From the NCBI RefSeq assembly GCF_002095435.2, contig NZ_MJEJ02000024.1, positions 1-64,000 of the forward strand: a stretch of 64,000 bases of DNA, given 5' to 3'. The position numbers were made by a program, and so were the translations under genes. Positions 1 through 8,615 of the stretch are shown in pieces. How positions within the stretch are numbered: the first letter of the stretch is position 1; each line of letters opens with the position of its first letter. Origin of the DNA: Williamsia sp. 1138 (GTDB lineage: Bacteria > Actinomycetota > Actinomycetes > Mycobacteriales > Mycobacteriaceae). The notes beneath the pieces are model-generated. The model was given only the letters and a program-made list of their open reading frames with translations. It searched no databases and had not been told where the DNA came from.

Positions 1-1
1 G

Positions 2-1489
2 ATGACGCGGATGCGCCCGGGTGCTGCGAAGGCGCGGGTGGAGGCGATGGATGCGTTGACGCCGTCGGTGACTCCGAGTGGTGAGGTGATCGGTCCGCGG
101 TTCCCGGAAACAGCGCAGTTGTTGGCCGCGGGTGTGATCGACCTCGATCATGTCGGGGTGGTGATCGAGGTGATGGCGGATATCCCGCACAAGATCGATG
201 CCGAGCAGCGCGCGAACACCGAGGTCGCGTTGGCCGATCTGTGCCGCAAGTATCCGCCGGGGCAGGTCAAGACGATCGGTGAGCGGATCGTCGACTACTT
301 GGATCCCGACGGCAAACTCGCTGACGATGTTGATCGCGCGAAGAAGCGGGGTGTCGATCTGGGTAAGCCGGCGACGGATTTCATGGCGAAGGTGGCCGGT
401 CATCTGGATCCGACGACGACGGCGTTGATGGAAGTGATGTTGGGGGTGTGGGCGGCGCCGGGGATGAACAATCCCGATGATGAGTTGTCCCCGTCGGGGG
501 CTGCCGATGACCCGGCACTGGATCCTGCGGTTCTGCAGGCCGCGGCGGACAATGATCTTCGTACGCAGTCGCAGCGTAATCATGACGCTCTCAAGGCGAT
601 GCTCATGTATCTGCTCGAGTCCGGACAGCTCGGCAAGACTCATCGCGGGTTGCCGGTGCAGTTGATCATCACCATGACCAAAGACCAACTCGACGAAGCA
701 CTTCGGGAGCAAGAAGCCGCCGCCGCCGAGGACGACGTACACGAGCCCGAACCAACGCCAGAGCCCGAACCCGAGCCTGAGCCAGCGCCTGAGCCCGAAC
801 CGGAATCTGAGCCGCAGCCTGAACCTGAGTCATCGCCGGAGCGTGCGTATCCGGATCCGCGGACGCAGTGGGAGGACCCGACGTGGTTGCCCTCGTTGAC
901 CGGTGGCCCGATGCGTCCGTACGGGAGGGGTGTTGTCTATACCGCGACGGGCACTGTGTTGCCGATCAGCGATGCCATCAAGCTGCTCGCGCGAAGCGAC
1001 AAGACATTGGCGGTGTTCGCCAACCACAGCAACGAAGTGCTGTACCTCGGGCGGGCGAAACGGTTGGCCAGCGAAGCGCAACGCATTGCAATGTTCGCTG
1101 CGCACCGGGGTTGCTCGTTCGGTGGGTGTACGAACCCGGCGATGTGGGCTGAAGCTCATCACACCGCGGAGTGGATGCTGGGTGGGCTCACCGACATCAC
1201 GCATTTGGCTCCGGCGTGCCCGCAGCACCACAAGCTGGTGGGGCCGGGCGAGCATCAGTGGCAGACGGTCATGATCACCGAAGGCCCCGACGCCGGACGC
1301 TGCGCGTGGATACCACCGGCGTTCCTGGATCCGGACCGAAAGCCCCGGGTCAACCGGGCCCACCACCCCGACGAGGCCTTGATCGAGGCCCGCCAGGCTA
1401 TGCTCGCACGCCGCAAAGCCGAACTGGAACAACGTATTCGAGAACACGGCGGGCAACCGCCCGACCCACCTGACCCGCCCGGCGAATAG
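2..1489 (+). CDS. DUF222/HNH endonuclease domain protein (13E12 repeat family), 5' end outside window
   Basis: Visible part is 495 residues. It opens inside what looks like the DUF222 helical domain (PATA-like stretch RFPETAQLLAAG), so the true start probably lies upstream of base 1. A Pro-Glu/Pro-Asp-rich hinge lies at about residues 245-285. It is followed by a C-terminal HNH module with CSFGGCTNP, the AEAHHTAEW core and a final CPQHHKLV, which supplies the zinc cysteines and metal-binding histidines. Families of this type are mobile-like multicopy genes in mycobacteria and Gordonia; their cellular role is not established. A second, more diverged copy lies at 16212-17369. The gene converges on a lipoprotein gene only 3 bases away. 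Nuclease activity is inferred from the motif only. Confidence 0.85.
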   Translation: MTRMRPGAAKARVEAMDALTPSVTPSGEVIGPRFPETAQLLAAGVIDLDHVGVVIEVMADIPHKIDAEQRANTEVALADLCRKYPPGQVKTIGERIVDYLDPDGKLADDVDRAKKRGVDLGKPATDFMAKVAGHLDPTTTALMEVMLGVWAAPGMNNPDDELSPSGAADDPALDPAVLQAAADNDLRTQSQRNHDALKAMLMYLLESGQLGKTHRGLPVQLIITMTKDQLDEALREQEAAAAEDDVHEPEPTPEPEPEPEPAPEPEPESEPQPEPESSPERAYPDPRTQWEDPTWLPSLTGGPMRPYGRGVVYTATGTVLPISDAIKLLARSDKTLAVFANHSNEVLYLGRAKRLASEAQRIAMFAAHRGCSFGGCTNPAMWAEAHHTAEWMLGGLTDITHLAPACPQHHKLVGPGEHQWQTVMITEGPDAGRCAWIPPAFLDPDRKPRVNRAHHPDEALIEARQAMLARRKAELEQRIREHGGQPPDPPDPPGE

Positions 1490-1492
1490 GCG

Positions 1493-2443
1493 TCAGTTGT
1501 CGTCGTAAAGATCGTCCAGTTCGTCGATGGTCTTGCCGGACGCGTCTGTGATGATGTCGAGGATCTTGCCGTAGACGGGCCGATCTGAGCTGACTATCGA
1601 GACGTGGTCCTCGTCCTGTGCGAGAACCAGATCACCGATTCCGTTCTGGCGCTCGACCTCGTCGATGTACCGCTCCGACAGAATCGGCGGCACAAGGGTG
1701 TCTGCGGTGCCGTGGATGGCGACGACCGGCATGGTCGGGTCGATGTTCTGCACCGGGTCCACCGACGCGTACCGGCCGGGGACCTGCTCAGGTGTGCCAC
1801 CGAGAGCCGTGACGATCCTGTCGTTGCCGTGGTGCGCGGCGTAGACCATGTCGAGCGGACCTGCCAGGGACACCACCCGGGTGGGGCGGAACTTCGGATC
1901 GTGCCCGATCTCACTCTTGGACAGCTTGTTCCGCGTACCGGCCCACATGGCCAACTGCGCGCCCGCACTGTGCCCGACGACGAGCTCGTCGTCCGTGGTG
2001 ATCTGCGGGTACTGCTTGTCCAGCTCCACCACGTAGTCGAGAGCATTGCCGACGTCGGTGAAGGTGTTAGGCCAGCCGCCGCCGGACCCGACCCGCCGGT
2101 ATTCGACGTTGTAGACGGCCATCCCGCGCTTGGCCAGGTCGATCGCGTAGGGACGCATGGTCTGTGCGTCGAGCTGCGACTTCCACGATCCGCCATGGAT
2201 CAGCACGACGAGGGGGACGGTGTCGACGGCTTGCTCGCCCGCAGGCAGATACAGGTCGCCCCAGTTCTGGGTGGAATCGCTGCCCTCGGACGTGTCGTAG
2301 GCGACGCGATGAACGGTGACTTCGCCCAGAGGTTGCGCCGAGGATGACGTCGTACTGGGTGTCTCGCTGCTCGTGCAGGCACACGCCGCCGCGATCACTC
2401 CGAGGAAAGCCACGGTGGTAGACACCGCTCTCATGGTCAGCAT
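1493..2443 (-). CDS. Secreted lipoprotein esterase/lipase, alpha/beta hydrolase
   Basis: A 316-residue alpha/beta hydrolase, probably tethered to the outer face of the membrane. The start at 2443 begins a signal peptide ending in a lipobox (IAAAC at about residues 17-21), followed by a Ser/Thr-rich linker. The HGGSW oxyanion-hole motif (about 83-87), nucleophile GHSAG (Ser159), HGTAD acid and EDH histidine regions are all present, as in the BD-FAE/carboxylesterase families. An upstream in-frame start at 2524 would overlap the acyltransferase gene and precede the signal peptide with charged residues, so it was not used. The substrate is not predictable. The gene lies downstream of the acyltransferase on the same strand and may share its transcript, which would link it to lipid turnover. 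Confidence 0.82.
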   Translation of the reverse strand: MLTMRAVSTTVAFLGVIAAACACTSSETPSTTSSSAQPLGEVTVHRVAYDTSEGSDSTQNWGDLYLPAGEQAVDTVPLVVLIHGGSWKSQLDAQTMRPYAIDLAKRGMAVYNVEYRRVGSGGGWPNTFTDVGNALDYVVELDKQYPQITTDDELVVGHSAGAQLAMWAGTRNKLSKSEIGHDPKFRPTRVVSLAGPLDMVYAAHHGNDRIVTALGGTPEQVPGRYASVDPVQNIDPTMPVVAIHGTADTLVPPILSERYIDEVERQNGIGDLVLAQDEDHVSIVSSDRPVYGKILDIITDASGKTIDELDDLYDDN

Positions 2444-2498
2444 GGTCAATAGTCGATCCTGTCCGGGGCGCGGCAATGGACGTTTCACCGGGATGACG

Positions 2499-3113
2499 CT
2501 ACCGGCGTGCGTAGGTATCGACATACCGTTGCCCGGACATCTCGCGGATCTCCATCATGAGCTGGTCGGTGCATATGCGAATGTTGCTGCTGCGTAGATC
2601 GGATGGCGGACCGATCGTAATTCGGGCACGTCGCCACGGGCGTAGTCGCGCGCTGTGCTGCAGGGCGATGGGGATCACCGGTGCGCCGGTCGCAGCAGCA
2701 ACCCTGGCGACACCGGTCCGGCCACGATGTAGGTGCCCGTCTGGCGACCGCGTGCCTTCGGGGTGGATCGCCCAGACATCGCCCGACTCCAAGATCGCCG
2801 TCGCGGCGTCCAAGGCCGCGGCCGCAGCGTCGCCACCCGCGCGATCGACGGGCACCTGACCTGCGGCTGTGAAGAACCAACGCTGCAACGCACCGCGCAC
2901 GCCGGGTCGGATGAAGTAATCGTGCTTGGCCAGGAAGGTCAGGCGTCTGTCGATCACGAGGCACAACAGGAACGAGTCGATGACGGCCAGGTGATTGGCG
3001 GCGATGATGACCGGACCCGACCGAGGAACGTGATGGAGACCGGAGACGAGCGGGCGGGCGATCAGTCGCAGCACGGGCCCCACCAGCAAGTACTTGAGTA
3101 TTCGGTACCACAT
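2499..3113 (-). CDS. 1-acyl-glycerol-3-phosphate acyltransferase family (PlsC-type)
   Basis: A 204-residue membrane-associated acyltransferase that would transfer an acyl group to a lysophospholipid or related lipid acceptor. It carries the HX4D catalytic motif (NHLAVID) and the downstream EGTRS acceptor-binding block, in the order and spacing of PF01553. The N-terminal segment from MWYRILKYLL is amphipathic/hydrophobic. The start at 3113 is preferred because the longer frame to 3176 would read through the operator palindromes. The gene is divergent from a TetR regulator at 3184, and both promoters share the duplicated operator at 3144-3183, so repression by that TetR protein is the simplest model. 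The exact acceptor lipid is unknown. Confidence 0.85.
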   Translation of the reverse strand: MWYRILKYLLVGPVLRLIARPLVSGLHHVPRSGPVIIAANHLAVIDSFLLCLVIDRRLTFLAKHDYFIRPGVRGALQRWFFTAAGQVPVDRAGGDAAAAALDAATAILESGDVWAIHPEGTRSPDGHLHRGRTGVARVAAATGAPVIPIALQHSARLRPWRRARITIGPPSDLRSSNIRICTDQLMMEIREMSGQRYVDTYARR

Positions 3114-3143
3114 GGTCGGCAGGTCCCTTCGTCGATGACGGCA

Positions 3144-3183
3144 GTAGACAATGTCTACGAATGCGATGGTAGACAATGTCTAC
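3144..3183. promoter_or_regulatory. Tandem pair of perfect 15-bp operators (TetR-type)
   Basis: Two identical palindromes, GTAGACA-A-TGTCTAC, lie at 3144-3158 and 3169-3183, spaced 25 bp start to start. The second copy touches the ATG of the TetR gene at 3184. They fill the gap between the divergent acyltransferase and TetR genes, a classic arrangement for autoregulation plus repression of the neighbour. The palindromes are read directly from the sequence; the binding protein is inferred. Confidence 0.85.
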
Positions 3184-3747
3184 ATGACCCAAGACGGTGG
3201 AACTCGAGCGCGGCTGGTTCAGGCAGGCGTGGACCTACTCGAAGACGGGGGACTGCCGGCTGTGGGGCTCAGGGCGATCACCCGGGCCGCGGGCGTCTCT
3301 CACGGCGCACCGAGGCGGTATTTTCCTACCCATCGCGCGCTGCTGGCTGCGATCGCAGAAGCAGGCTTTGCAGATTTGCGAGCCGAACTCGAACCGGCGC
3401 TGTCTGGTTCGGGGCCGGCTGATTCCACAGGGGCGCGCGCACGACTGCTCGAGATGGCGCGCCTCTACGTGGATTTCGCGCGCCGTCGCCCGGACATGTT
3501 CGCGCTGATCTTCCGGCACGATCTGCTCGAGGGCGCAGGAGAGAACCTCCGTGAAAAGACCGTTCCGGTTGTCGACGCACTGGCACGCCTGATCGGTGGA
3601 CAGGAAGAGATGCACCGCGCGCTGGGGTTCTGGACGTCTGTGCACGGCATTGCGATGCTCACCTCGACCCGGGCTCTTGAGCTGTTCGATGCCGACGTGG
3701 ATGCGCTGGTCGCCGCAGAGGTCGATTCGGTGGATGCCGCAACGTGA
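3184..3747 (+). CDS. TetR/AcrR family transcriptional regulator
   Basis: A 187-residue regulator. The N-terminal helix-turn-helix spans about residues 8-55 (ARLVQAGVDLLEDGG ... LRAITRAAGVSHGAPRRYF). The C-terminal helical domain is of the TetR_C type for ligand binding and dimerisation. The start at 3184 follows directly after the second operator copy; the upstream in-frame start at 3151 would translate through both operator halves and is unlikely. Expected to repress itself and the divergent acyltransferase/lipoprotein esterase genes. The ligand is unknown; a fatty acid or lipid-like effector would fit the neighbours, but that is inference. Confidence 0.9.
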   Translation: MTQDGGTRARLVQAGVDLLEDGGLPAVGLRAITRAAGVSHGAPRRYFPTHRALLAAIAEAGFADLRAELEPALSGSGPADSTGARARLLEMARLYVDFARRRPDMFALIFRHDLLEGAGENLREKTVPVVDALARLIGGQEEMHRALGFWTSVHGIAMLTSTRALELFDADVDALVAAEVDSVDAAT

Positions 3748-3771
3748 TTGACGCCCGGACGCCGCGCAAAC

Positions 3772-4374
3772 CTACATCGGGGAGGCGATTTTCTGGCCGA
3801 GCTCGGCGAGCACGCCGACGAACTCGTCCGCGGTGAACACGAGCGTTCCCCGGAGCCACCGGTCGAGCAGTTCGGTCGTTCCGGCCACCATGAGGATGGT
3901 CGAGGCACGGTCCCGCGGGTTGTCCGGGTCGGTGCCGAGCACCTCGGTCATGAGCAGCGGTGTCAGCTCATCGACGATCAGTCGTCGGCGTGCCTCCAGG
4001 GTGATGTTCCCCGACGCCGAGGTATAGAGATAGGCCGCGCGGGGATCGGCAGTCAGGGCTTTGACCAGTGACGATGCGACGTGTTCTATCCGCTGGTCGG
4101 TGGACAGGTCGGGCGGGAGTTGCTCTACGAGTGCGGTACCCAACGGCCGGAGAACGCCGTCGATGGCCTCGACAAGAATGGCATCCCGGTCGCGAAAGCT
4201 CTCGTAGAAGTACCGCTTCGACAGGCCCGCCCTGGCGCTGATCGAGTCGACGGTGATCGCGGTGGCACCCGATTCGGCAACCAGGTCGAGACAAGACTGG
4301 AGCAACTGCTCGCGGCGCCGGTCTCGACGCGTTTGCGCGGCGACACCCCGGTAGGGACGTACGACGGCGGCCAT
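3772..4374 (-). CDS. TetR family transcriptional regulator
   Basis: A 200-residue TetR protein converging on the previous TetR gene. The DNA-binding domain is clear: RREQLLQSCLDLVAESGATAITVDSISARAGLSKRYFYESF in register, with the recognition helix ending in KRYFYESF. The C-terminal half is helical with no recognised ligand subfamily. The start at 4374 (MAAVVRPYRG) was chosen over 4410 because it gives the usual short basic arm ahead of the first helix. It stands divergent from the response regulator gene at 4536. No perfect palindrome was found in the 160-base gap, so its targets cannot be named. Confidence 0.85.
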   Translation of the reverse strand: MAAVVRPYRGVAAQTRRDRRREQLLQSCLDLVAESGATAITVDSISARAGLSKRYFYESFRDRDAILVEAIDGVLRPLGTALVEQLPPDLSTDQRIEHVASSLVKALTADPRAAYLYTSASGNITLEARRRLIVDELTPLLMTEVLGTDPDNPRDRASTILMVAGTTELLDRWLRGTLVFTADEFVGVLAELGQKIASPM

Positions 4375-4535
4375 GAGGCCATATTGGCACGTAAAGGTTC
4401 TCAGTTGCATCTCTTGGCAAGGACGCGAGCGTTCGGTTCTGGGGACATCAGACTCGGGCTCGCTTCAGCGTCAGGCGGTTGTCGGGCCGAGCGCATTAGG
4501 ATCAACCGAGCGCAGTGCCGACGGAAGGACATGTG

Positions 4536-5192
4536 GTGGACGGACTCCAGGTGGTGGTGGCGGACGATGATCTGCTGCTGCGGGAAGGCCTGGCGAGTCT
4601 GCTGAGCCAGTCGGGGCTCGACGTGATCGGACAAGCCGGCGATGGCGATGAGCTCATCGCGCTGGTCCGCAAGGCACCTCCGCAGCTGGCCGTCATCGAC
4701 ATCCGGATGCCCCCGACGCACAGCGCCGAGGGTCTGGACGCGGCAAAACTGATTCGGCGGGAGTTCCCCGATGTCGCAATGCTGCTGCTGTCCGCGCACG
4801 TCGAGGTCGACCACGCGCTGGAATTGCTCGACAGCGGCAAAGGCATCGGCTACCTCCTCAAGAGTCGGGTCACCGACATCGCCGACTTCGTCGACACCCT
4901 CTCTCGAGTGGCGAACGGTGCGTCGGTCATCGACCCGGCGCTCGTCCAGGAGCTGATCGCCGCAAAAAGGCGTGACGATCCACTGGCGGTGCTGAGTGCA
5001 CGCGAGCGCGATGTGTTGACGCTGATGGCCGAAGGATTGTCGAACTCCGGTATCGCCAAGCGGCTCTGGATCACCGAGGGCACGGTCGAGAAGCATGTCC
5101 GCAGCATCCTCAACAAGCTGGACCTCAGTGAGACCTCCGAAGATCATCGGCGAGTGCGCGCGGTGATCCTGTATCTCGATGCGATGAGCTGA
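4536..5192 (+). CDS. NarL/LuxR-type two-component response regulator
   Basis: A 218-residue response regulator. The receiver domain has the acidic cluster ADDD near the N terminus, the phospho-acceptor in AVIDIRMPP and a Lys in YLLKSRV. It is followed by a GerE/LuxR helix-turn-helix (LSARERDVLTLMAEGLSNSGIA ... TVEKHVRSILNKL). The GTG start at 4536 sits 6 bases after GGAAGGA; an in-frame GTG at 4515 precedes that Shine-Dalgarno and is less likely. Neighbours are a receiver-only protein (opposite strand) and a GAF sensor kinase at 5672, which is the likely cognate kinase. The kinase is HisKA_3-type, the class that normally pairs with NarL-type regulators. Confidence 0.88.
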   Translation: MDGLQVVVADDDLLLREGLASLLSQSGLDVIGQAGDGDELIALVRKAPPQLAVIDIRMPPTHSAEGLDAAKLIRREFPDVAMLLLSAHVEVDHALELLDSGKGIGYLLKSRVTDIADFVDTLSRVANGASVIDPALVQELIAAKRRDDPLAVLSARERDVLTLMAEGLSNSGIAKRLWITEGTVEKHVRSILNKLDLSETSEDHRRVRAVILYLDAMS

Positions 5193-5202
5193 CTCAGGGA
5201 GT

Positions 5203-5583
5203 TCAGGCGCCGTCCCCGTTTCGGGACATGATCTGCAAAATACGATCGGCTGAGAGCTCGAACTTCGGCAGGAACCCGATCGCTGAACTCGCCTCGACCA
5301 TGTCCGCGAAATCCTCTTCGTCGTGCGTCGACACCAGGACCATCGTGAGCCGGGGATCGTCCTCGTGAAGTGCTTCCACCACGTCGAAACCGCTTTCGCC
5401 GCCGAGGTCGATGTCGACCAAGATCAGATCCGGGTGCGAGGAACGTGCTGCCTGCACCGCGGTGGCAAGCGTCGACGCCGTCCCCACCACCGTCATCCCG
5501 GCAGACTCCAGCACACTGCGTGCCGCGAGGCAGAATGCGCTGCTGTCGTCCACTATCAGACAGCGATGGTCGGGGGGCTTCAC
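5203..5583 (-). CDS. Stand-alone receiver-domain response regulator
   Basis: About 126 residues holding only a CheY-like receiver: IVDDSSAF acidic pocket, phospho-acceptor Asp in LILVDIDLGG, the Ser/Thr switch in VLVSTHD and the conserved Lys in FLPKFEL. No output domain follows; the protein ends about 13 residues after the Lys region. The GTG start at 5583 is used; an ATG at 5619 is possible and would overlap the alternative start of the divergent kinase. It lies tail to tail with the NarL-type regulator (10 bases apart) and divergent from the kinase. This suggests a phosphate sink or a competitor for the same kinase, which is inference. Confidence 0.82.
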   Translation of the reverse strand: MKPPDHRCLIVDDSSAFCLAARSVLESAGMTVVGTASTLATAVQAARSSHPDLILVDIDLGGESGFDVVEALHEDDPRLTMVLVSTHDEEDFADMVEASSAIGFLPKFELSADRILQIMSRNGDGA

Positions 5584-5671
5584 TCTTTCGAGAGTGTCAG
5601 AGAACGACCGGCGGGGCATGCCCGCTAGCGGTACTTCCGCCCGCCGACCGCATACGGATTACGATCGCCAT

Positions 5672-7504
5672 GTGCCTGATCACGACGGTGGGACCTGGCG
5701 AGATCGGCTCGTCACCAGTGTATTGCGACCCAGCACCCCGCCCGTGGCGTGGGGAATCGCGGTGGGGGCCGCACTGATCGCGGTCGAGATGCTGATCGTG
5801 TTCATGCTGGAGAAGATCGCCCCGGACAGTGCGTTCGGTGCGGTGTTCCTGTTCGGTGTGTTGGTGGTGTCGGCAGGGTGGGGCTTCGGTATCGCCATCG
5901 CAACCTCCGTCGCGAGTGCTGCCGCCTATGCGTATGTACACGTCGCAGAGAACACCCAGAGTCTGCTGCCCGCCGTCATCGTGTTCACGAGTGTGGCTCT
6001 GCTCACCAATGTGCTCGTCGGCCAATCTCGGCTGCGCGCAGCGGAATCCGATCAGCGCCGGCGGGAAGCGGACATGATGGCCGCGTTTGCGCGATCCATG
6101 TTGCGTGAGCCGATGTCCACGGAGATGTTCAGCGGCGCGAGTGCTCGCCTGACCGAGGTGCTGGATCTCCCCGCTCCCTATGCGGTCCTCGGCCCTGCGG
6201 ATGCTCCGGTGACACCGGAACAGCAGCGGATCAACCTGTTCGACGACGGCGTCGCCGCAGGGTCGCTGCTGGTGCCGGCAGTGCTGTCGGCCTCGGACAC
6301 GCGGCGGGTGCGGAGAATCGTGCCCGCGCTGGAAGCGCTACTCGCGGCGGCGCGAGACCGGCACGAGTTGGGGGAGCAGACCGAATCCCTGGCACGCCAG
6401 CAGGCAGCGCTGCGCCGGGTCGCGACACTGGTCGCCCAGCGGGGTGAGCCCGACGTCGTCTATCCGGTCGCAGCTGCAGAGCTCGCCGATGGCCTCGGTG
6501 TCGAACATGTGTCGCTGGTACGTTTCGACGGAGACGATTCCTGCCTCGTACTCGCTGCTTGGGACGGTGATCCCGGGGGACATCACCTCACGGTAGGTGA
6601 GCGGCTACCCCTCGGCGGATACAACGCCAGCACCCTCGTTCACGCCACGGGGGAGAGCGTTGCCGTCGACTATTCGAACGCGACGGGTCCCATCGCCGAG
6701 CGGCTACGACGACGTGGTTTCGTCTCGGGTCTCGGTGTGCCGATCAAACTCGACGACTCCATCTGGGGGGCCGTGATCGTCGGCTCCTCCGATCGCCGCC
6801 CGGCCCACGACATCGAGGCGCGGGTGCTGGACTTCGCCGATCTCGTGGCAACCGCCGTGTACAACAGTGAAACCCGAGGTCAGCTGACCCGATCTCGGGC
6901 GCGCGTGGTCGCGGCGGCCGATCAGGCGCGCCGGATGATCGAACGTGACCTGCACGACGGGGCGCAGCAACGCATCGTCTCGCTGGGTATGGAACTGCGG
7001 GCCGCCCAGATGACTGTGCCACCCGGTGAGGAGGACCTCCGCGAACGGTTGGATCGCAGCGTCGAAACGCTGTCGCAGGTGCACACCGATCTCCAGGAAC
7101 TGTCGCGCGGCATCCACCCCGCGATCCTGTCCCGCGGAGGCCTCGGCCCCGCGCTGAAGACCCTGGCCCGCCGCTCGCCGGTACCGGTGTCGCTCACCAT
7201 CTCGATTCCGACCCGGCTACCCGACACGGTCGAGGTCGCTGCGTACTACGTGGTCGCAGAGGCGCTGACGAACACGGCGAAATACGCCCATGCCACGGAG
7301 ATCACGATCGTCGCCACATCGGACGACGGCTTCCTGGACCTGACCGTCAGTGACGACGGGAATGGCGGCGCCGACTCCGCAAGCGGGTCGGGGCTCATCG
7401 GGCTGCACGATCGAATCGACACTGTCGGTGGCACGTTGACGATCACGAGCCCGCCCGGTGTCGGGACGACCCTGGTGGTCCGCATACCCGCTGCGTCCTC
7501 GTGA
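5672..7504 (+). CDS. Membrane sensor histidine kinase with GAF domain (NarL-partner type)
   Basis: About 610 residues. Three or four hydrophobic helices lie near the N terminus (about residues 25-125, DUF4118-like), followed by a linker and a GAF domain over roughly residues 265-410. Next comes a HisKA_3 dimerisation/phosphoacceptor segment (MIERDLHDGAQQRI, the His being the phosphorylation site) and a HATPase_c domain with an N box (EALTNTAKYAHA) and G boxes (DDGNGG, GLIGLHDRI). This architecture donates phosphate to NarL-type regulators. The start is uncertain: GTG 5672 is used, ATG 5618 is also open and lies in a 10-bp GGGCATGCCC palindrome. Membrane localisation with intracellular ligand or redox sensing by the GAF domain is inferred. 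Confidence 0.85.
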   Translation: MPDHDGGTWRDRLVTSVLRPSTPPVAWGIAVGAALIAVEMLIVFMLEKIAPDSAFGAVFLFGVLVVSAGWGFGIAIATSVASAAAYAYVHVAENTQSLLPAVIVFTSVALLTNVLVGQSRLRAAESDQRRREADMMAAFARSMLREPMSTEMFSGASARLTEVLDLPAPYAVLGPADAPVTPEQQRINLFDDGVAAGSLLVPAVLSASDTRRVRRIVPALEALLAAARDRHELGEQTESLARQQAALRRVATLVAQRGEPDVVYPVAAAELADGLGVEHVSLVRFDGDDSCLVLAAWDGDPGGHHLTVGERLPLGGYNASTLVHATGESVAVDYSNATGPIAERLRRRGFVSGLGVPIKLDDSIWGAVIVGSSDRRPAHDIEARVLDFADLVATAVYNSETRGQLTRSRARVVAAADQARRMIERDLHDGAQQRIVSLGMELRAAQMTVPPGEEDLRERLDRSVETLSQVHTDLQELSRGIHPAILSRGGLGPALKTLARRSPVPVSLTISIPTRLPDTVEVAAYYVVAEALTNTAKYAHATEITIVATSDDGFLDLTVSDDGNGGADSASGSGLIGLHDRIDTVGGTLTITSPPGVGTTLVVRIPAASS

Positions 7505-7656
7505 CGCCGGCCCGTCGTGGGTCGTATACCGGCTAGCAGGTATGTCCACCCGCCGAAAGTCCTCCCCTGGTTTGGACGCCAGCAGCGACGACTTACGCCT
7601 CCGATAGGACGAATGTTGTTCTCACAAGAGCGAGACAACAACCGCAGGAGGACACC

Positions 7657-8478
7657 ATGCCGTACATCACCACCACCGACGGAACCGAGATCTACTACAC
7701 CGAGCAGGGCACCGGACAGCCTGTGCTGCTGAGCCACGGCTGGCCGCTCTCATCCGATGCCTGGCAGATCGAGCTCAAGTTGCTCGCCGACGCCGGCTAC
7801 CGGGCGATCGCCCACGACCGTCGCGGACACGGCCGGTCGTCGAAGACCTACCAGGGCAACGACATGGACACCTACGCCAAGGATCTCGCGGAGCTGGTCG
7901 AAGCACTCGATCTGAACGACCTGGTCCTCATCGGGCATTCGACCGGTGGCGGCGAAGTGGTTCGCTATGCAGCACAGTACGGAAAGGGCCGCGTCGTCAA
8001 GGTGATCACCGCCGGCGCCGTTCCTCCGATCATGGTCAAGTCCGACACCAATCCCGAGGGCACGCCCATCGAGGTGTTCGACGGTATCCGCGAGGGCGTC
8101 CTCAATGATCGCTCGCAGTTCTACAAGGACCTGTCCGAATCCTTCTTCGGCGCGAACCGTGAGGGTTCGAACGTGTCGCAGGGAGCCAAGGACGACTTCT
8201 GGCGGCAGGGCATGCTCGTCAACCTCGCAGCAGCCTACGACTGCGTGAAGGCGTTCTCCGAGACCGACTTCACCGAAGACCTGAAGGCACTCGACGTCCC
8301 GATCTTCATCGCCCAGGGTGACGACGATCAGATCGTGCCCATCGTCGCGGCCGCGAAGAAGTCCATCGAGCTCGTCAAGAACGGCCGCCTCGAGGTCTAC
8401 CCGGGCGCCCCGCACGGCATCTACGGCGACTACCAGAAGGCTCTGGACACAGACATTCTCAAGTTCATCGCCGAATAA
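7657..8478 (+). CDS. Alpha/beta hydrolase, cofactor-free haloperoxidase/perhydrolase-like
   Basis: A 273-residue enzyme starting with MPYITTTDGTEIYY, typical of the non-haem chloroperoxidase/arylesterase group. The triad is visible: the nucleophile in GHSTGGG (about residue 97), the acid in QGDDDQIVP (about 228) and the His in GAPHGIYG (about 255). The oxyanion motif SHGWPLS lies near residue 27. A strong Shine-Dalgarno (GCAGGAGG, 8 bases before ATG 7657) supports the start. Members hydrolyse esters and form peracids; halogenation is a side activity in vitro. It is followed after a hairpin-forming gap by a second unrelated hydrolase, so the two may not be co-translated. Confidence 0.87.
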   Translation: MPYITTTDGTEIYYTEQGTGQPVLLSHGWPLSSDAWQIELKLLADAGYRAIAHDRRGHGRSSKTYQGNDMDTYAKDLAELVEALDLNDLVLIGHSTGGGEVVRYAAQYGKGRVVKVITAGAVPPIMVKSDTNPEGTPIEVFDGIREGVLNDRSQFYKDLSESFFGANREGSNVSQGAKDDFWRQGMLVNLAAAYDCVKAFSETDFTEDLKALDVPIFIAQGDDDQIVPIVAAAKKSIELVKNGRLEVYPGAPHGIYGDYQKALDTDILKFIAE

Positions 8479-8504
8479 GACACCGCACTCGAATCTCAGT
8501 CCCC

Positions 8505-8572
8505 ACCGCCCACCCGTTTTCGCACCCTCCACCCGCAGTAACTGCCGGATCGTGCGAAAACGGGTGGGCGGT
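8505..8572. repeat. Perfect 21-bp inverted repeat with 26-nt loop
   Basis: The left arm (8505-8525, ACCGCCCACCCGTTTTCGCA plus C) is repeated in exact reverse complement at 8552-8572. The 26-nt loop itself contains a small dyad, GCAGT-A-ACTGC. It occupies most of the 137-base gap between two same-strand hydrolase genes. It could act as a terminator or processing hairpin, or be a dispersed palindromic (REP/MITE-like) unit. No oligo-T run follows the stem, which argues against a simple intrinsic terminator. Confidence 0.9.
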
Positions 8573-8615
8573 CGGGCACCAAACCCCGTTCATCACCCTG
8601 CACAAGGAGCTCGCC

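Noticed and set aside
3151-3183. Upstream in-frame start of the first TetR gene
   Set aside because: It would translate the operator palindromes; ATG 3184 gives the normal TetR N terminus.
8505-8572. Inverted repeat as the ends of an insertion sequence
   Set aside because: Only 26 bases lie between the arms; no transposase or target duplication.
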